Shown piece after piece: positions 10,918-23,867 of a DNA stretch of 64,000 nucleotides. The DNA lies in the NCBI RefSeq assembly GCF_032854445.1, contig NC_088302.1, forward strand, positions 24,441,788 to 24,505,787. The letters run 5' to 3'. The position numbers were made by a program, and so were the translations under genes. Source of the DNA: Liolophura sinensis. Taxonomy: Eukaryota; Mollusca; Polyplacophora; Chitonida; Chitonidae. Position 1 is the stretch's first letter. Each line of letters starts with the position of its first letter. Below the pieces are notes generated by a model. The model ran no database searches. It saw only the letters and a program-made list of their open reading frames with translations, and was not told where the DNA came from.

Positions 10918-11858
10918 GCTATCTGAGCAATTTGGTTTAACTCCATCCGGCAGTCAGACAATGACAGATCGCGGAGAAAGACGGAATGTAATCTTGTTTA
11001 TTGAGAATGTCTGGTTCCCGTTGTACAGACGTGAACTGCGCGGAGACCATTCCATTTGCGGGATGATCCAGTGGCAGACGTTTGTAGTCCTGCGAGTTAA
11101 GCACAGGGCCACGTGTCCGGTCCTATAGTGGCTGGAAAAATTTGTCGGTATATTTCAACATGAGATAGAGCGGGAGTTAAGATTCCGTGAACTTCTAGTC
11201 CATGGAGTCTTTCAAACCTTTTGTTTTATTCCTGCCCAAAAGCCGACCAATAAACATCCATCACGATTTTCACTTGGCACTGGCTTTGCTATTATAATCT
11301 TGTGTTGTAGCCTTAGTTAAAATTTGTGGGATAATGGTTATCCTGAGAGAATATACCCTATGTTTTCAATTGGTAAAAGACTGTTTCCATCTGAATGTAA
11401 TTTTCTGCTTTATTCACGATTTATTTGAAGGCGAACACAGGACTTAAAGAACACAAGGAAGATCTTGTCTTTCACATTGAAACTGAAGCGAACTGCGTCG
11501 AGTAATTGCACAATCTTCGGATATTTTTAGGGTGGGCAATGGTGGAACATTGACGAATATTGCAGAAAATTCAGGGAAAGTCGGAATTTAGCATGATCTG
11601 TCTCCCTAAACAAAAATACACAATACTCGAGGAATTTGTTCTTGGAATAAATGGATAGTCGGCAGCATGCTTAAAAAGCTTGTGGAGAAAGAAGTATACG
11701 TCCGGTTAGAAACGGGAAAACGGTTTGATGTTTGTAGGCCGTGGTTATAATTGTATGGTCTGTTCAATTTAATATCGAAACTGGCAACTTACAACCGCTG
11801 TCAGGACAATGGTACATAAAATAATTACTCTGCCCTTGGAATGACACCCGCTTCGCCT
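10918..11858 (+). repeat. Block N in C1: second, shortened copy of R1+M1
   Basis: The left part (open frame around 10904-11128, ENVWFPLYRRELRGDHS) is homologous to R1. The right part (from CTGTTTCCATCTGAATG, about 11384) is homologous to M1, ending at CACCCGCTTCGCC. Compared with R1+M1 (6910-8150) it lacks the stretch equivalent to about 7395-7665. It interrupts a segment that is continuous in C0 (5372-5490) and C6 (about 42505-42635), between TTTTCCGC and GGCCAGTTTTACGAA. It is therefore a copy of R1+M1 inserted into, and replacing about 100 bp of, the ancestral unit. Confidence 0.8.
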
Positions 11859-13787
11859 CTTTACTACAAGGGAGGCCAGTTTTACGAATGGAGGAAATCG
11901 TAGTACCCGGAGAAAACCACCGACGTTTGGGAAGTTACTGTCTAACAGGTTAGGCAGATTTCATCGCTGAAAATGGTGTCTGAGCTTCAAGTGTAGTTAC
12001 AAAATTTTTCTACTTTGTCTTTACGTCCTTAAAAACTATTATAATTTATGTAGTACTTTATGTTGGCGAACAAAACATCGCACCCACGGAAAACATGCTG
12101 TAGAGAATTATAAGAAATCTACTTGGTTTTGCCCGTTCATAGATAGTAGTCAAGTGACAGCTTAATTTCAATCATCCAGACGTAGATCATGGTCAATCAG
12201 TGGAATTAGAACACGATTAGTAGCATTTATTGTTGTCCTTGGGCAAATGCTGAGGATTCAAAATGACTTATAATCAATTATTTTTAGTGGACTATCAAAT
12301 ATTGAAGGTCTGAAATACCATAGAAAGCGGTCTTTAATGGCTTGTAAGAAAATGGTTTAAAGATTTTCTGTCATATCACATTTTCTCCGACGTCAAAAAG
12401 TCAAGCAGTTGAATGAAGCCACGTTGAATGTATTTTGCCATGAACTGTCAGCACACTGAACTTTTTTCCTCGGTTTGAGCGGTTTGACCTTGAACAAGAA
12501 ACCATTACAAACTATAATTGTCAGTCCATCATTTCTGGCACCACATAAAAGCGTACGAAATAACATTGTCGTAGTTAACATGTAGAGTTAAAACCAGTCT
12601 CATACATGCCAGATCTTGTCGGAATACAGGCTTGTTCCTGATTAGGGTCATTTCGGCCAAATCAGGTGAGTCATATTTCCTGTTTAACTACAGGATGAAA
12701 TCGCCACTTTCTTCAAGAAGATTGAATTGGTAGGGGAGGGGGGGGGGACCTTAAGTAGTTAATAAGTTTGGCTTATGGCAGACCGCAGTAAACACTTTAA
12801 CATTGGACGTCGACTGAAATCGTACGAAACCGTGACATGGGTAAAATAAAAGACCATGTTACGGGCAATCGACATGAAAAGTCTCTTTCGTTATTCCGGG
12901 CATTAGCTGTCCTAAGTCATTAATCCAATGTTCATCGTATCAATTCCATTCATCAGGGCAGTATTCTTTCGATTAAAACATTTACGGATTATGTGTCATG
13001 GTTTGAGATACTTTCCTGGGATTATAAACGTCACTAGCTCATGATTAACATATTCAGACAACAACAACACAATGCACTTCGTCAATCAGTGATTTATCCG
13101 GAGCCTGCCTTTGGGGGATCACGACAATCTGGTTTAACTCCATCCAGCAGTCAGGCAATGAAAGATTGTGAAGAAAGACGGAATGTAGCCTTGTTGATTG
13201 AGAATGTCTGGTTCCCGCTGTACAGACGAGAACTACGCGGAGATCATTCCATTTACAGTATGATTCATTCACTGGAAGACGTTGTAATCCTGCGAGTTAA
13301 GCACAGGGCCAGGTTCGCGATCCTCTGGCGCGCAATCGATAGTGACTGGAAAAATTCGTCCGTATATCACATCAGGAGATAGACCGGAAGCCAAGATTCC
13401 GTGATCTTCTAGCCTATAGTTGTTTTCCTTCCCAAGCCGATCAATAAACATCCATCAGGATTTTCACTTGGTACTGGCTTTGCTGTTGTGATCTTATGTT
13501 GGCGTCTTAGTTAAAATTCGTGGGATAACGGTTATCCTGAGAGAATATACCAAATTTTGGGGAGGAGGAAAGGGAGGGGGGTATCCCTAATCCCCCAAGT
13601 ACCATCGTCACTCTGTGGAATGAGTGTGATTGTGGAAATCATTCAATCGCCTGCACACAGGTGGTTTAGGCAGAAAACAGAGAACACCTTTTAGCGCTAA
13701 TTACAAAGAACGACTGACCAAGTGACAATTATGATCAGCCATAATCCTGACTACTAAAGGTTGAATCGACAGATTTCAGTCTAGAAA

Positions 13788-13807
13788 AAGTGGGTCGAAA
13801 CCCACTT
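13788..13807 (+). other. Perfect 8-bp hairpin in M1
   Basis: AAGTGGGT, loop CGAA, ACCCACTT. The same perfect hairpin occurs in C6 at 39041-39060. Other copies have lost pairing on the left arm (AACTGTGT or AACTATGT), while the right arm stays unchanged. It may be a chance palindrome or a relic of a once-structured element; it is not a histone-type stem-loop. Confidence 0.45.
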
Positions 13808-15833
13808 GATCGCCTTTTTCAACACATAGTACACCGTTTCCATCCGAATGTAATTTTCTGCTTTATTCGCGATTTAATTGAAAGCAAACACAAGACGTAA
13901 AGAATACAAGGATGATCTGGTCTTTCATATTGAAGCTCAAGACGACTGCGTCGAGTATTTGCACAATCATCGGATGTATATAAGGTTGGCAATGGTGGAA
14001 CATTGACGAATATTGCAGAAAATTCAAGGAAAGTCGGAATTTCGCATGAACTCGTTCCCTAATTAGAATTACAGAATACTCGAGCAATTTGTTCTTGGAA
14101 TAAATGGATAGTCGGCAACATACTTAAAAAGCTTGTGGAGAAAGCAGTAGGTGTCTGGTTAGAAATGGAAAAAAGGCTTGATGATGGTGCGCCGTGGTTA
14201 GAAGTGCATGATCCGTTCAAATTAATATCGAAACTGGCAATTTACAACCGCTGTCAGGACTATGGCACATAAAATAATTACTCTGTCCTTGGAATGACAC
14301 CCGCTTCGCCCCTGTAACGCAAAGTTATGAACTAAAAGCCCGCTTCTTTAGCACATCTCCGGGTTCATGTTCGCCTTCGAAGAAGACCACGACAAAGATG
14401 TCTGGAAAACCATTTTCCTGTCAATTTGACTAAAAATCATTTGAAGTCTGGTCTGTTTCAGAATTGTGCCTTTGTGAATTGCGAGCTCTTTTAAACTTAG
14501 AGTGGTTGCTGACGTTGTGCTTTATTGTATACAATAAATCATGTTGCAACGCACGAAAATGGAGTTTCCCACAAAAGAAGCTTTACATCAACGCTTTACT
14601 CGCCGTTTAACAGACTTACCATAATACGATGCGTGATGTAACTTTCATGAACTGAACTCAGAATGTCATGAATAGAGCTTGATGAATATTGATAGTAGAT
14701 GAACAGAATTTTCAGATTTGTAGCAATCACGAAAACCTTCCCTCTTTTCTACTTCGTTTCATTGCAGATGTGGTTTTTGTTGATGTTTTCTTTTGTTGTT
14801 TTCTTTTATTGTTCTTGTCAGGAACAATACAGGGACGTAATATATAGTGAAAGGCGAATAAATTACAAATAAAACTAAGGCAAATGTTTTCAGATAAAGA
14901 CTGTCTTCACGCCACTCGATTTGGGTTTTCAAGTTAACAGTTATCTAGTCATAAATAAATGTCACTGATGTTAATAAAATTTGTTACAAATTAAATGCAT
15001 GAAAACTTTTAGATCCACTTTAAATCTGCAATATTTCAATGAGACGGATAGCCTTACATACACTGGAGCTTTAAGCCCACACTGCACGTTCTGTATAAAT
15101 CTGTTCCTGTTCCCACTCCGCTGAATGAACGAAGAGGCCATAACTCTTGGTAGAACTCATCCTGCTGACCAGAAAATGATATGTCAATGTAGTTAGTCTG
15201 AAAGATCTACATTAGAATGAAAAAAGCAGGCGCTAAAGCGGAATAACTTTTCAACGCGAGGTCCCTGATTTCAAGTGCAATAATGGGCTATTTTTCCACA
15301 GTTTTCTTTTTCAGTCATTAAATATCTTGAATCGTTATCTGGTTCAAACCTCAGAGGCCATTATACCTGATTTTATGTCCATACTTTTACAAACCTGCCT
15401 ATTTCCGGTCTTCCCGTTCACCGTCGTTTCGCTCTACCACGTGACTCCTGATCTAAACTGTACTGCTTTCGACAGCATGGTGACAGGTGACTCAAACCGC
15501 CCTGAACAAATCACTATTAAGGTCATTCTCCTGTGAATGTCAATTGTAACAGTAACAAGTAAAGGTTATTCAGATTCACCCAAGGCATGGACACAATGCA
15601 TCTCAATAAGGATGAAGACAGAACACAGTCAGTACATGCATGTGTGTGAAGTCTCAGAATGGCACATGGCTGTCAGTCAGACATTCTGTGGTTTCTCTCC
15701 ATGTTGACTGAGAAATTAAGCTTGTGTAACCTTCGAGATTTGAAATACGTGCAGGTGACTACGGGAGATGGCCTTTATTTTTACCACGGTCAGTACTCCT
15801 GCCTGCACCAAGCTACTTAGACCCTGAGGAGTT

Positions 15834-16062
15834 TACCTCCGTGGTCATGTGATTAGCGCACTGGAGCAATACAATCATACAGAAACTTCTCACAAATGGG
15901 GTGGCCGAGAGCTCGTGCTGGCTTTCTGTCCGGTCGTAGTGAATGGTCGAGGGTTTCTCCCGGGCTGTGCCTGGTTTCCTCCCACTATAATGCCCGTCAC
16001 CATACTACAAGTGAAACACTCACGAGTACGGCGTAGAAAACCAATCAAAGATTTAAATAAAC
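15834..16062 (+). mobile_element. tRNA-derived SINE S in C2
   Basis: Same insertion as in C1, copied with the unit; same flanks (TTTACCTCC on the left, GGGCCCGTCAAATAAATG after the tail). 3' motif ACGAGTACGGCGTAGAA. Confidence 0.8.
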
Positions 16063-16964
16063 AAGGGCCCGTCAAATAAATGAAAAGTACAGTGTTAAAA
16101 CGCAACCCAAATAACGCCTAAATAACTGATTCGATACACAAGGCTAGAGCTTAACACAAGGGAATGGAATAAACATGGCTAAGATGTACAAAGATCTGGA
16201 TTCATACAGATGACACACTGAATCCAGTGGTTTTGGGTGAAGAAGCTGGGTTTTCTTTTACAGTGCAATTCGACTGACTACATCTAGCTCATGTGGCTAT
16301 GATCCTTTCTGATATAGTGCTTTATCATAACCAAGTGTATAGTTTCTCTTCAATTGCGCCTACCATCTATTAGTTTTATCTTGTATACCCGCACATGACA
16401 GGATAAAACCAACTAAGACGGTTAAGAATCTCCACTGAAAGCTTTACTTTCAACCGTGCTGGGCAATAAATCTCATGTGATCAGCATAGAATTTCAATTT
16501 CATCAAGATACCCTCTATTCCTGTGAAACGTTTGCACACACGAAAGCAGATTTATTTCGGTGACTTTTGGACAACAGGTTTTTCCAAGTTCAGCGATAAC
16601 TTCATCATGGGCATTGTATCTGACGAAAATTAATTGCGTTTTTCTGAAAATTTGTTTATTTAGACAATCAATAGCAAACCTTTCCTCGTCCTGACGTGAC
16701 CTTACATTTCCCATCGGCTAATTTGTCTCCAGAAACAGCTTGGAGGTTTTCAATGCGGCCAAATGGACTCCTTAACTCTAAAACATCAATACTGCATAAG
16801 TTGATCTTTGAAATAGGAATAAATGGACCAGCTCGACACTGTATTAAAATCTCCACACGTCGTACATACACGAAATCAGGCTTGCTGTACTTTCTACCAT
16901 TTGATTATCAGCTTGATAGAAACTAACATGGATTAATTAGATAGTTTGATTGTTGTTTTCCGCG

Positions 16965-17902
16965 ATATCTGAGCAATTTGGTTTAACTCCATACAGCAGT
17001 CAGATAATGACAGATCGCGGAGAAAGACGGAATGTAATCTTGTTTATTGAGAATGTCTGGTTCCCGTTGTACAGACGTGAACTGCGCGGAGACCATTCCA
17101 TTTACGGGATGATCCAGTGGCAGACGTTTGTAGTCCTGCGAGTTAAGCACAGGGCCACGTATCCGGTCCTACAGTGGCTGGAAAAAATTGTCGGTATATT
17201 TCAACATGAGATAGAGCGGGAGTTAAGATTCCGTGAACTTCTAGTTCATGGAGTCTTTCAAACGTTTTGTTTTATTCCTGCCCAAAAGCCGACCAATAAA
17301 CATCCATCACGATTTTCACTTGGCACTGGCTTTGCTATTATAATCTTGTGTTGTAGCCTTAGTTAAAATTTGTGGGATAATGGTTATCCTGAGAGAATAT
17401 ACCCTATGTTTTCAATTGGTAAAAGACTGTTTCCATCCGAATGTAATTTTCTGCTTTATTCACGATTTATTTGAAAGCAAACACAGGACTTAAAGAACAC
17501 AAGGAAGATCTTGTCTTTCACATTGAAACTGAAGCGAACTGCGTCGAGTAATTGCACAATCTTTGTATTTTTAGGGTGGGCAATGGTGGAACATTGACGA
17601 ATATTGCAGAAAATTCAGGGAAAGTCGGAATTTAGCATGATCTGTCTCCCTAAACAAAAATACACAATACTCGAGGAATTTGTTCTTGGAATAAATGGAT
17701 AGTCGGCAGCATGCTTAAAAAGCTTGTGGAGAAAGAAGTATACGTCCGGTAAGAAACGGGAAAACGGTTTGATGTTTGTAGGCCGTGGTTATAATTGCAT
17801 GATCTGTTCAATTTAACATCGAAACTGGCAACTTAGAACCGCTGTCAGGACAATGGTACATAAAACAATTACTCTGCCCTTGGAATGACACCCGCTTCGC
17901 CT
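16965..17902 (+). repeat. Block N in C2
   Basis: Same structure and junctions as block N of C1. Its R-derived frame lacks the usual stop (CCTACAG instead of CCTATAG), so the frame runs on to 17366 (138 codons). This is a private point change with no sign of function. Confidence 0.8.
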
Positions 17903-19727
17903 CTTTACTACAAGGGAAGTCAGTTTTACAAATGGAGGAAATCGTAGTACCCGAAGAAAACCACCGAAGTTTGGGAAGTTACTGTCTAACTTTTCTCTAA
18001 AATTGTCTGTTGGAGAGTGGGTTAATACCACGACTCACGTGACCTATCTACAATCACCTTAACCACGCGGACACGAGCCTGTCTCTATTGAAATTGACAG
18101 GTTAGGCAGATTTCATCGCTAAAAATGGTGTCTGAGCTTCAAGTGTAGTTACAAAATTTTTCTACTTTGTCTTTACGTCCTTAAAAACTATTATAATTTA
18201 TGTAGTACTTTATGTTGGTGAACAAAACATCGCACCCACGGAAAACATGCTGTAGAGGATTATAAGAAATCTACTTGGTTTTGCCTGTTCATAGATAGTA
18301 GTCAAGTGACAGCTTAATTTCAATCATCCAGACGTAGATCATGGTCAATCAGTGGAATTAGAACACGATTAGTAGCATTTATTGTTGTCTTTGGGCAAAT
18401 GCTGAGGATTCAAAATGACATATAATCAATTATTTTTAGTGGACTATCAAATATTGAAGGTCTGAAATACCATAGAAAGCGGTCTTTAATGGCTTGTAAG
18501 AAAATGGTTTAAAGATTTTCTGTCATATCACATTTTCTCCAACGTCAAAAAGTCAAGCAGTTGAATGAAGCCACGTTGAATGTATTTTGCCATGAACTCT
18601 CAGCACACTGAACTTTTTCCCTCGGTTTGAGCGGTTTGACCTTGAACTATTTTTCTCAGTCCATCATTTCTGGCACCACACAAAAGCGTACAAAATAACA
18701 TTGTCGTAGTTAACATGTAGAGTTAAAACCAGTCTCATACATGCCAGATCTTGTCGGAATACAGGCTTCTTGCTGATTAGGTTCACGTCGGTCAAATCAG
18801 GTGAGTCATATTTCCTGTTTAACTACAGGATGAAATCGCCACTTTCTTCAAGAAGATTGAATTGGTTGGGCGGAGGGGAGGGGGGGGGCTTATGTAGTTA
18901 ATAAGTTTGGCTTATGGCAGACCGCAGTAAACACTTTAACATTGGACGTCGACTGAAATCGTACGAAACCGTGACATGGGTAAAATAAAAGACCATGTTA
19001 CGGGCAATCGACATGAAAAGTCTCTTTCGTTATTCCGGGCATTAGCTGTCCTAAGTCATTAATCCAAAGTTCATCGTATCAACCCCTTTTATCAAGGCAG
19101 TATTCTTTCTAATAAAACATTTACGGATTATGTGTCATGGTTTGAGATACTTTCCTGGGATTATAAACGTCACTAGCTCATGATTAACATATTCAGACAA
19201 CAACAACACAATGGGCGTCGTCAGTCAGTGATTTATCCGGAGTCTGCCTCTGGGGGATCACGCCAATCTGGTTTAACTCCATCCAGCAGTCAGGCAATGA
19301 AAGATTGTGAAGAAAGACGGAATGTGGTCTTGTTTATTAAGAATGTCTGGTTCCCGCTGTATAGACGTGAACTACGCGGAGATCATTCCATTTACAGTAT
19401 GATTCATTCACTGGGAGGCGTTGTAATCCTGCGAGTTAAGCACAGGGCCACGTTCGCGGTCCTCTGGCGTGCAATCGATAGTGACTGGAAAAACTCGTCC
19501 GTATATCACATCAGGAGATAGACCGGAAGCCAAGATTCCGTGAACTTCTAGTCTATGGAATCTTTCAAACCGTTGTTGTTTTCCTTCCCAAGCCGATCAA
19601 TAAACATCCATCAGGACTTTCAGTTGCTACTGGCTTTGCTGTTGTGATCTTGTGTCGGCGTCTTAGTTAAAATTCGTGGGATAACGGTTTTCCTGAGAGA
19701 ATATACCATATTTTTGGGGGAGGAAGC

Positions 19728-19741
19728 GGGGGGGGGGGGGG
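19728..19741 (+). repeat. G-run (14 G) downstream of R1 in C3
   Basis: Second recurrent purine/G-rich site of the unit, between R1 and M1. Equivalents are interrupted runs at about 7395-7421 (C1), 13560-13580 (C2) and 32657-32682 (C5), shrunk to GGAGGGG in C4 and C6. Confidence 0.9.
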
Positions 19742-22126
19742 CTAACCCTAATCCTCCAAGTACCATCGTCACTCTGTGGAATGAGTGTGATTGTGGAAAT
19801 CATTCAGTCGCCTGCACATAAGTGGTTTAGGCAGAAAACAGAGAACACCTTTTAGCGCTAATTACAAGAACGACTGACCAAGTGACAATTATGATCAGCC
19901 ATAATCCTGACTCCTAAAGGTCGAATCGACAGATCTCAGTCCAGAAAAACTATGTCGAAACCCACTTGATGTCTTTTTCAGCGCATGGTATACTGTTTCC
20001 ATCCGAATGTAGTTTTCTGCTTTATTCACGATTTAATTGAAAGCAAACACAAGACGTAAAGAATACAAAGATAATCTGGTCTTTCATATTGAAACTCAAG
20101 CGGACTGCGTCGAGTATTTGCACAACCTTTGGATGTATATAAGGTTGGCAATGGTGGAACATTGACGAATATTGTGGAAAATTCAAGGAAAGTCGGAATT
20201 TCGCATGAACTCGTTCCCTAATTAGAATTACAGAATACTCGAGCAATTTGTTCTTGGAAGAAATGGATAGTCGGCAACATACTTAAAATGCCTGTGGAGA
20301 AAGCAGTAGGTGTCTGGTTAGAAATGGAAAAAAGGCTTGATGATGGTGCGCCGTGGTTAAAATTGCATGATCTGTTCAAATTAATATCGAAACTGGCAAT
20401 TTACAACCGCTGTCAGGACTATGGCACATAAAATAATTACTCTGTCCTTGGAATGACACCCGCTTCGGCCCTGTAACGCAAAGTTATGAACTAAAAGCCC
20501 GCTTCTTTAGCACATCTCCGGGTTCATGTTCGCCTTCGAAGATGACCAGGACAAAGATGTCTGGAAAACCATTTTCCTATCAATTTAACTAAAAATCATT
20601 CGAAGTCTGGTCTGTTTCACAATTGTGCCTTTGTGAATTGCGAGCTCTTTCGAAGTTAGAGTATTTGCTGACGTTGTGCTTTATTGTATACATTAAATCA
20701 TGTTGCAACGCACGAAAATGCAGTTTCCCACAAAAGAAGCTTTACATCAATGTTTTACTGTCCGTTTAACAGACTTAGCTTAATACGATGCGTGATTTAA
20801 CTTCCATGAGCTGAACTTGGAATTTCATGAATAGAGCTTGATGAATATTAATAGTAGATGAACAGATTGCCATGTGTGTGTAAATTGCTCACCTCTGCAG
20901 CCTCACTTGGAAACATCTGAAATTTAGCAGTTTTGCCCATCCTTCGCAAACGAGGAGATTTGTTCCCAGCAGAATTTTCAGATTTGTAGCAATCACGAAA
21001 AGCTTCCCTCTTTCCTACTTCCTTTCATTGCAGTTGTGGATTTTGTTGATTTTTTCTTTTGCTGTTTTCTTTTATTGTTCTTGTCAGGAACAATAATGGG
21101 ACGTAATATATAGTGAAAGGCGAATAAATTACAAATAAAACTAAGGCAAATGTTTGTTTATAAAGACTGTCTTCACGCCACTCGATTTAGGGTTTCAAGT
21201 TAACAGTTATCTAGTCATAAATAAATGTCATTGATGGTAATAGAATTTATTACAAATTAAATGCATGAAAACTTTTAGATCCACTTTAAATCTGCTATAT
21301 TTCAATGAGATGGATAGCCTTACATAAACTGGAGCTTTAAGCCCACATTGCACGTTCTGGTTTAATCTGTTCATGTTCCCACTTTGCTGAATGAACGAAG
21401 AGGCCATAACTTAGGGTAGAACTCATCCCGCTAACCAGAAAATGAGATGTCAATGTAGTTAGTCTGAAAGATATACATTAGAATGAAAAAGAGCAGACGC
21501 TAATGCGGAATAACTCTTCAGTGTGAGGTCCCTGATTTCAAGTGCAAAAAATGGCTATTTTTCTACAGTTTTCTTTTTCAGTCATTAAATCTCTTGAATC
21601 CTCATCTGGTTCAAACCTAAGAGAACATTATACTTGATTTTATGTCCATACTCTTACAAACCTGCCTATTTCTGGTCTTTCTGTTCACCGTCGTTTCGCT
21701 CTACCGCGTGACTCCTGAGCTAAGCTGTACTCCTTTCGACAGCATGGTGACAGGTGACTCAAACCGCCCTGAACAAATCACTATTAAGGTCACTCTCCTG
21801 TGAATGTCAATTGTAACAGTAACAAGTAAAGGTTATTCAGATTCACCCAAGGCATTGACACAATGCATCTCAATAAGGATGAAGACAGAACACAGTCAGT
21901 ATATGCATGTGTGTGAAGTCTCTCAGAATGGCACATGGCTGTCAGTCAGACATTCTGTGGTTTCTCTCCATGTTGGCTGAGGAAATACTGAGAAATTAAG
22001 CTTGTGTAACCTTTGAGATTTGAGGTACGTGCAGGTGACTACTGGATATGACCACTTTTACATCGGCCATTTTTACCACGGTCAGCTCTCCTACCTGCAC
22101 CAAGCTACTTAGACGCTGAGGAGCTT

Positions 22127-22353
22127 ACCTCCTTGGTCATGTGATTAGCGCACTGGAGCAATACAATCATTCAGAATCTTCTGACAAATGGGGTCGCCGA
22201 GAACTCGTGCTGGCTTTCTGTCCGGTCGTAGTGAATGGTTGAGGGTTTCTCCTGGGCTGTGCCTGGTTTCCTCCCACTATAATGCCCATCACCATACTGC
22301 AAGTGAAACATTCATGAGTACGGCGTAGAAAACTAATCAAAGATTTAAATAAG
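22127..22353 (+). mobile_element. tRNA-derived SINE S in C3, first copy
   Basis: Inherited SINE at the same unit position as in C1, with the head CTCCTTGGTCATGTGATTAG and the 3' motif TTCATGAGTACGGCGTAGAA. Confidence 0.8.
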
Positions 22354-23358
22354 CATGGGCCCGTCAAATAAATGAAAAGTACGGTGTTAAAACGCAATCC
22401 AAATAACGCCTAAATAACTGATTCGGTACACAAGGTTAGAGCTTAACACAAGGGAATGGAATAAACATGGCTAAGATGTACAAAGATCTGGATTCATACA
22501 GATGACACACTGAATCCAGTGGTTTTGGGTGAAGAAGCTGGGTTTTCTTTCACAGTGCAATTCGACCGACTACATCTAGCTCATGTGGCTATAATCCTTT
22601 CTGATATAGTGCTTTATTATAACCAAGTGTATAGTTTCTTTTCAATTGCGCCTACCATCTATTAGTTTTATCTTGTATACCCGCACATGACAGGATAAAA
22701 CCAACTAAGACGGTTAAGAATCTCCACTGAAAGCTTTACTTTTTGATTGGCCATTTGATTAGCATACGGGAGCAATACAATCATTCAGAAATTCTCACAA
22801 ATGGGGTTTCCCAGAACTCGTGCTGGCTTTCTGTCCGGTCGTAGTGAATGGTCGAGGGTTTCTCCCGGGCTGTCCCTGGTTTCCTCCCACTATAATGCCC
22901 GTCACCATAGTACAAGTGAAACATTTACGAGTACGGCGTAGAAAACCAATCAAATATTTAAATAAGCATGGGCCCCGTCAAATAAATGAAAAGTACGGTG
23001 TTAAAACGCAACCTAAGTAACGCCTAAATAACTGATTCGATACACAAGGCTAGAGTTTAACACAAGGGAATGGAATAAACATGGCTAAGATGTACAAGAT
23101 CTGGGTTCATACAGATAACACACTGAATCCAGTGGTTTTGGGTGACGGAGATGGGTTTTCTTTCACAGAGCAATTCGGCCGACTACATCTAGCTCATGTG
23201 GCTGTGATCCTTTCTGATATAGTGCTTTATTATAACCAAGTGTATAGTTTCTCTTCAATTGCGCCTACCATCTATTAGTTTTATCTTGTATACCCGCACA
23301 TGACAGGATAAAACCAACTAAGACGGTTAAGAATCTCCACTGAAAGCTTTACTATCAA
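22131..23358 (+). repeat. 614-bp tandem duplication inside C3
   Basis: The marker GCAATACAATCATTCAGAA occurs at 22158 and again at 22772, a 614-bp shift. The downstream markers (the ATGGCTAAGATGTACAA stretch and the final AATCTCCACTGAAAGCTTTAC) are likewise doubled. The join is at about 22744, where CTTTACTTT runs into TTGATTGGCCATTTGATTAG. No other unit shows it. Confidence 0.9.
22745..22966 (+). mobile_element. tRNA-derived SINE S in C3, second copy
   Basis: Second SINE produced by the 614-bp duplication. Its tRNA-like head differs from the first copy (GGCCATTTGATTAGCATACG against GGTCATGTGATTAGCGCACT), and its tail variant (AATCAAATATTTAAATAAG) matches C4 rather than the first C3 copy. 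This suggests exchange with another unit rather than a simple recent doubling. Confidence 0.75.
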
Positions 23359-23867
23359 CCGTGCTGGGCAATAAATCTCATGTGATCAGCATAGCATTTC
23401 AATTTCATCAAGATACCTTCTATTCCTGTGAAAACGTTTGCACACACGAAAGCAGATTTATTTCGGTGACTTTTGGACAACAGGTTTTTCCAAGTTCAGC
23501 GATAACTTCATCATGGGCATTGTATCTGAAGAGAATTAATTGCGTTTTTCTGAAAATGTGTTTATTTAGACAATCAATAGCAAACCTTTCCTCGTCCTGA
23601 CGTGACCTCACATTTCCCATCGGCTAATTTGTCTCCAGAAACAGCTTGGAGGTTTTCAATGCGGCGAAATCGACTCCTTAACTCTGAAACATCAATACTG
23701 CATGAGTTGATCTTTGAAATAGGAATAAATGGACCAGCTCGACACTGTATTAAAACTACACACGTCGTACATACACGAAATCAGGCTTGCTGTACTTTCT
23801 ACAATTGACTACCAGCTTGATAGAAACTAACATGGATTAATTAGATAGTTTGATTTTTGTTTTCCGC

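Larger units (their letters stand above)
6864..13040 (+). repeat. Tandem unit C1 (reference unit, 6177 bp)
   Basis: The reference copy for the array. In order it holds R1 (6864-7205); a purine/G-rich tract (about 7395-7421); M1 (about 7630-8400); a middle region (8400-9780) with no gene; SINE S (9788-10016); a stretch to 10917 with short frames not kept in all copies; block N (10918-11858); and tail T (11880-12640), ending with the G-run upstream of the next R core. The unit start is set arbitrarily at the ATG of ATGATTAACATATTCAGAC, which recurs at 13041, 19180, 26013, 32125 and 38322. I see no protein-coding gene; frames over 100 codons exist only in R1. Confidence 0.9.
13041..19179 (+). 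repeat. Tandem unit C2 (6139 bp)
   Basis: Collinear with C1 throughout, and by eye the closest relative of C1 in the R1-M1 part (both have the ATCATCGGATGTATATAAGG variant). R1 is open for 113 codons. Part of the middle region is deleted relative to C1 near 14700: the GCCATGTGTGTGTAAATT-containing stretch is missing. No gene supported. Confidence 0.9.

Noticed and set aside
6864-13040. LTR or LINE retrotransposon as the unit
   Set aside because: No reverse transcriptase, protease or integrase motif in any frame, and no LTR pair with TG..CA ends or primer-binding site was found; repetition of R1+M1 as block N is not LTR-like, because N lacks an internal part and sits mid-unit.
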